Below, piece after piece: positions 7,024 to 7,363 of a stretch of DNA of 7,363 nt; position 1 is the first letter of the stretch; every line of letters starts with the position of its first letter. A program made the translations under genes and the position numbers. The stretch spans positions 1-7,363 of the forward strand of contig CALBND010000156.1 of assembly GCA_937896305.1 (NCBI GenBank), in the 5' to 3' direction. Below the pieces are notes generated by a model. It was not told the DNA's origin and did no database searches. It saw only the letters and a program-made list of their open reading frames with translations. Source of the DNA: an uncultured Actinomycetes bacterium. Its GTDB lineage: Bacteria; Actinomycetota; Actinomycetes; S36-B12; UBA5976.

Positions 7024-7076
7024 GAGTTTTTCTCTATCCTTTTTTTTGAGTTTAAAGGTGTGTCAAAGTTTAATAA

Positions 7077-7363
7077 TTATTTTTCAAGTTCTGAAACTAA
7101 TGAATGAGTATGTTCAGATCGCACCATAGCAAAAATTAAATGGTCTCTCCATTCTCCATTTATGTGCAAAAAACTGGGTCTAAGTCCCTCACTTCTTAAA
7201 CCTAACTTCTCAACTACTCGTAAAGATTTAACATTTTCTGGTCTAATAGCTATTTCGATGCGGTGAAGTTGCAATTCATCGAAGCAATAGTCAATGGCCA
7301 TCGCAACTGCTAAGGGAGTTAATCCTTTGCCTGCAAATTCTTTGGCTATCCAATAACCGATAT
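7077..7363 (-). CDS. RimJ/RimL-type GNAT N-acetyltransferase, N-terminus beyond the right edge
   Basis: C-terminal 95 or so residues of a GNAT-fold acetyl-CoA-dependent acetyltransferase. The frame is open to the window edge, upstream of the internal Met codon at 7301. It reads IGYWIAKEFAGKGLTP, where the Gly-Lys-Gly stretch is the acetyl-CoA pyrophosphate-binding loop. It continues with a helix ending LQLHRIEIAIRPENVKSLRVVEKLGL, which carries the classic RimJ/RimL signature of Asn-x-x-Ser before the EKLGL helix, then EGLRPSFLHINGEWRDHLIFAM. Family members acetylate ribosomal protein N-termini (RimJ on S5, RimL on L7/L12), but many paralogues have other substrates, so the target is not assigned. 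In M. tuberculosis the gene beside the Rv0996 homologue is Rv0995, named rimJ, which supports orthology. It ends in TAA at 7079-7077, 65 bases before the SepX/GlpR-like start on the same strand, with no terminator visible between them. Confidence 0.9.
   Translation of the reverse strand, partial: IGYWIAKEFAGKGLTPLAVAMAIDYCFDELQLHRIEIAIRPENVKSLRVVEKLGLRSEGLRPSFLHINGEWRDHLIFAMVRSEHTHSLVSELEK

Noticed and set aside
7061..7066. Perfect minus-strand TTGACA as a -35 box for the SepX/GlpR-like gene
   Set aside because: No -10-like hexamer lies 16-18 bases downstream; the TAAACT candidate is 37 bases away.
1..7363. Search by eye for mobile elements, CRISPR arrays, tRNAs, phage genes or an undescribed defence system
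   Set aside because: No transposase, integrase, spaced direct repeats or cloverleaf was seen; all coding space is filled by recognisable core genes.

Overview
The window looks like a chromosomal segment of a low-GC actinobacterium (roughly 36-39% GC by eye). The evidence is gene order and protein style. A rimJ-type acetyltransferase, a SepX/GlpR-like membrane protein, a GT39 protein O-mannosyltransferase, rsmI, metG, tatD, rsmA and ispE occur in the same relative order as I recall for Mycobacterium tuberculosis (around Rv0995 to Rv1011). Low GC, four-base stop/start overlaps and very short spacers suggest a streamlined genome, for example a freshwater acI/Nanopelagicales-type organism. That lineage is an inference and was not tested.

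Layout. Positions 1-4868 (minus strand) hold five tightly packed housekeeping genes, read from right to left: rsmI, metG, tatD, rsmA and ispE. The last is cut by the left edge. Every junction in this block overlaps: three by ATGA, and the metG/tatD junction by 11 or 17 bases depending on the tatD start. Positions 4913-6439 (plus strand) hold the mannosyltransferase, divergent from rsmI and convergent with the next gene. Positions 6454-7011 (minus) hold the SepX/GlpR-like protein. From 7077 to the right edge (minus) lies the C-terminal part of a GNAT acetyltransferase.

Functions. The five-gene block combines translation fidelity and ribosome maturation (16S rRNA 2'-O-methylation by RsmI, 16S rRNA dimethylation by RsmA, methionyl-tRNA synthesis), a TatD nuclease, and a step of the MEP isoprenoid pathway (IspE). 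The right half is about the envelope and division: mannosylation of secreted proteins and a predicted divisome membrane protein. The mannosyltransferase and the SepX-like gene each have a TANNNT -10-like hexamer 6-7 bases before the start codon and no Shine-Dalgarno sequence, which suggests leaderless mRNAs. rsmI, by contrast, has a clear Shine-Dalgarno sequence.

No stretch over 300 bases lacks a gene. I saw no tRNA, rRNA, CRISPR array, insertion sequence or phage gene. This is essentially an ordinary core region. The points of interest are promoter architecture, the missing rpfB between tatD and rsmA, and the division-gene context, not a new system.
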